Shown: positions 41,417-43,152 of the stretch, one piece after another | How the letters are laid out: every line of letters begins with the position of its first letter | Numbering within the stretch: the stretch's first letter is position 1 | Source: WVZL01 sp041862375 | Lineage (GTDB): Bacteria; Acidobacteriota; Aminicenantia; Aminicenantales; Aminicenantaceae | Length of the DNA: 43,152 nt | NCBI GenBank assembly: GCA_041862375.1 | Contig: JBGVTE010000045.1 | Location: 1 to 43,152 of the forward strand | Reading direction: 5' to 3' | The notes under the pieces: generated by a model | Database searches by the model: none | The model's input: the letters and a program-made list of their open reading frames with translations, nothing else | What the model was told of the DNA's origin: nothing | Translations under genes and position numbers: made by a program

Positions 41417-42439
41417 ATGAATAAAAGGATGGAATATATTACTAATAATACTGAAAAAATTTTGTTTACAGGTGCTGGATACACAGCAAATTTTGGTGGA
41501 TTTCTGGCTAAAGATATGTACCAGAAAATATTCAATCATAATGAATTGCTAGCTTGTCAGAAAGTTAAAGATTTAATGAGAAATGAAAAAAATGAATTTG
41601 ATTATGAGTATATATATTTTTCTGTGCAGAAAGGAGATTATAAAAAGGAAGAGAAGGATGCTATAAATAAGGCCATACTTGATATATATGAGAAATTAGA
41701 TTCTATCGTTAGGAATTGGAAGTATATTACAACATCACGGTATCCTACAAATATTTATAAAGTGAATTCATTAATAATTGATCTTATAGCAATGCATAAC
41801 AAATTTGGATTTTTTTTCACTTTAAACCAAGATCTTTTTTTTGAAAGACATTTACCTGATAGATATTTTGAAATCCCTTTTTTTGAACAAGAAAGGCATC
41901 GGTTTAGAGTAAACAGGAATAAGCCAATTAAAAAAGTAATTGTTCCAACAAAAGAGAATATTGAAAGTAATAAAGATAAGATCTTAAAAAGAAATGCCTT
42001 TTATGTAAAACTTCATGGATCATAGGATTGGTTAAGCTCTTATGGGGAGCATATTATGGTTCTTGGTCGTGGAAAAGAAAAGCAAATTCAAGATGAACCT
42101 CTTTTATCTTGGTATTTTGATTTATTTAGAAGAGTTATTAATAGAATGGGAAGAAAGATTTTAATAATTGGTTATGGTTTTAGAGATGAGCATATAAATG
42201 AAGTTATCGCTAAAGCAGTGGATCAGTTTAGGCTTAAAATATATGTGATTTCGCCTGAATCTCAAAAAAATTTTCACAATTCTTTGAGAAATGAACGAAT
42301 TCATGGGGATACTATTTTGAAAGGATTAGAAGGATACCATCAAACTACACTAACTGATATGTTTTATGGCGAAAATGATCCATCACACTATTATGATGAC
42401 CTCCGGTCCCAGTTTTTTGAATCACCTCCTTTGAGATAA
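41417..42439 (+). pseudogene. SIR2-like NADase-type gene (antiphage-defence family) interrupted by an in-frame TAG
   Basis: A single frame of 341 codons with one internal TAG at 42023-42025. Before it (202 aa) lie the SIR2 NAD-binding start ILFTGAGYTANFGGFLAKDM, FTLNQDLFFERH, and KLHGS. After it (137 codons, first ATG at 42056) come DWLSSYGEH, a C-terminal Rossmann half with KILIIGYGFRDEHINEVI, and IYVISPE. The LHGSxDW motif is split exactly at the x. In family members this histidine region is catalytic. Several bacterial SIR2 proteins degrade NAD+ on phage infection. AAGGGAAGG precedes the ATG. It is AT-richer than the housekeeping genes. Readthrough would give an intact 340-aa protein; otherwise it is dead. 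Confidence 0.75.
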
Positions 42440-42565
42440 TAAATTACTTAACCAAATAAGATTCAAAGTAAAATGACCAACGTTTAAGTTGACAGGTATT
42501 GTAAAGTCAGGTATTCATTATTAAAGTTAAATAGATTTTCTCATTGAGAGAAATAAGGAGGGAAA

Positions 42566-42988
42566 ATGAGAAGTAAAGTTTCAGTCTTTTTAATTGCGGG
42601 CTTTGTAGTTAGTCTATTTATTCTTACAGCCCTTGTTCAAGCTGAGGAGCAGAAGAAGGCAAATCTAATAGTAGAAGTGCACTTATACTATGACCTCTTG
42701 CCAGGTATTGATCAGCAAGCCTACCAAGAATGGGCTAAGAAGGCAATCGGCTTAGTGATGCAATCACCTGGGCTTATTGAATTTCGTGCCCATCGTAATC
42801 TTTTGGGTTCACCGTTTGTGCGTTCAACTTCTGTATGGCAAACTCTGAATGACTGGGCCAATTTTGCTCAAAGTGAAAAATGGGAGAAAATTGCGGCAGA
42901 TCTCCGTAATTCGTTTGCAGTCAACATTAAAGTTGAAATCTGGGGTCCATCACCTATTGTGCCTGAGCCTCTTCGACCAAAGAAATAG
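42566..42988 (+). CDS. Exported ABM-like (ferredoxin-fold, antibiotic biosynthesis monooxygenase-type) protein
   Basis: 140 aa, AAGGAGGG upstream of the ATG. A signal peptide (KVSVFLIAGFVVSLFILTAL, ending VQA) precedes a single alpha/beta domain. LIVEVHLYYDLLPGIDQQ, then YQEWAKKAIGLVMQSPGLIEF, RAHRNLLG, SVWQTLNDWANFAQSEKWEK and VEIWGPSP fit the dimeric alpha-beta-barrel ABM pattern (stand-helix, GxxxFxxxR, W...DW...SE.W). Such proteins range from haem-degrading to quinol monooxygenases; no catalytic assignment is possible. Exported members are less common. No operon partner. Confidence 0.75.
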   Translation: MRSKVSVFLIAGFVVSLFILTALVQAEEQKKANLIVEVHLYYDLLPGIDQQAYQEWAKKAIGLVMQSPGLIEFRAHRNLLGSPFVRSTSVWQTLNDWANFAQSEKWEKIAADLRNSFAVNIKVEIWGPSPIVPEPLRPKK

Positions 42989-43152
42989 ACATATCACATA
43001 AGCTCAAGGAGAAGTAGACCACAAAGTAGATTTCTTGGTTAAGGCAGCCGCTGAAATAAAGTGGCGACTGATAATTATAAAGGCTAGGTAGTCTATTTAA
43101 ATATCCTCATCAATGAATTAAGGAGGGGAAATTAGGCTCTTTCTTGCTTTTG
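42989..43152. other. Right end of window
   Basis: No complete gene. A GGAGGGGAAA ribosome-like site lies at about 43121-43130, and whatever it serves lies outside. A short frame (about 43003-43077) reading AQGEVDHKVDFLVKAAAEIK and on, without a start codon, may be another gene relic. Confidence 0.35.

Noticed and set aside
39918..42439. Genome-wide reassignment of TAG to a sense codon
   Set aside because: TAG ends many intact genes in the window (murA, ligA, nadE, the UPF0173 hydrolase) at the family-expected length, so TAG is a normal stop here.
37720..43152. Second attachment-site copy of the tRNA-Val 3' end
   Set aside because: I found no repeat of the T-arm/acceptor sequence in the window; the right border, if any, lies outside.
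1..43152. CRISPR array
   Set aside because: No regularly spaced identical repeats with unique spacers are present.

Overview
The window looks like a piece of a bacterial chromosome of low-to-moderate GC from the Acidobacteriota/Aminicenantes neighbourhood. This is an inference from gene style, not a phylogenetic result. The clues are a zinc-ribbon/kinase/TolB-like/TPR protein, a DUF4388-J-domain-TPR protein, a small-protein/radical-SAM pair, and a complete rplU-rpmA-obg-nadD-rsfS block.

Layout. (1) 1-6875: a partial, divergent, secreted M55 D-aminopeptidase, then a plus-strand amino-acid cluster: homoserine dehydrogenase, an unrecognised 410-aa protein, an SDR-like protein with a degenerate catalytic motif, a cupin, a fold-type-I aminotransferase and a Cys/Met-metabolism PLP enzyme. 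(2) 6900-11280: a GC-richer methyltransferase fused to a beta-sandwich domain, an L-isoaspartate methyltransferase, and an aldehyde dehydrogenase coupled to the relic of a sugar ABC-transporter ATPase. (3) 11367-15045: two inverted copies of a ~185-bp MITE-like element bracketing a lipid kinase, an MBL hydrolase and a Tat-exported, metal-ligand-poor M24 protein. (4) 15086-18800: murA, a HIT hydrolase, a UPF0173 hydrolase, a NYN-domain protein and a DUF2520-type oxidoreductase. (5) 19011-20365: a 77-aa protein followed by a radical SAM/SPASM-like enzyme, a candidate RiPP or peptide-modification system. (6) 20375-32835: the large kinase, murB, two TPR proteins, ligA, a split glutaminase/NAD synthetase pair, rsmI and hsp20 with a clear promoter and terminator. 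(7) 32852-37523, minus strand: comF, dksA-like, rlmH, rsfS, nadD, obg, rpmA and rplU, the last with a long lysine-rich tail. (8) 37663-43152: tRNA-Val followed by an accessory stretch of sparse orphan genes, repeats and gene relics. It includes an XRE regulator and a SIR2-like (antiphage-type) gene, each interrupted by an in-frame TAG, and N- and C-terminal scraps of a zinc-ribbon kinase.

How the parts fit. Regions 4, 6 and 7 are core housekeeping: cell wall precursors, NAD, ribosome maturation and DNA ligation. Region 1 is probably an amino-acid (homoserine/Met/Thr-type) module containing one uncharacterised enzyme. The most novel-looking items are the 77-aa/radical-SAM pair, the 410-aa protein, the inverted MITE pair and the decaying defence/accessory island behind tRNA-Val.
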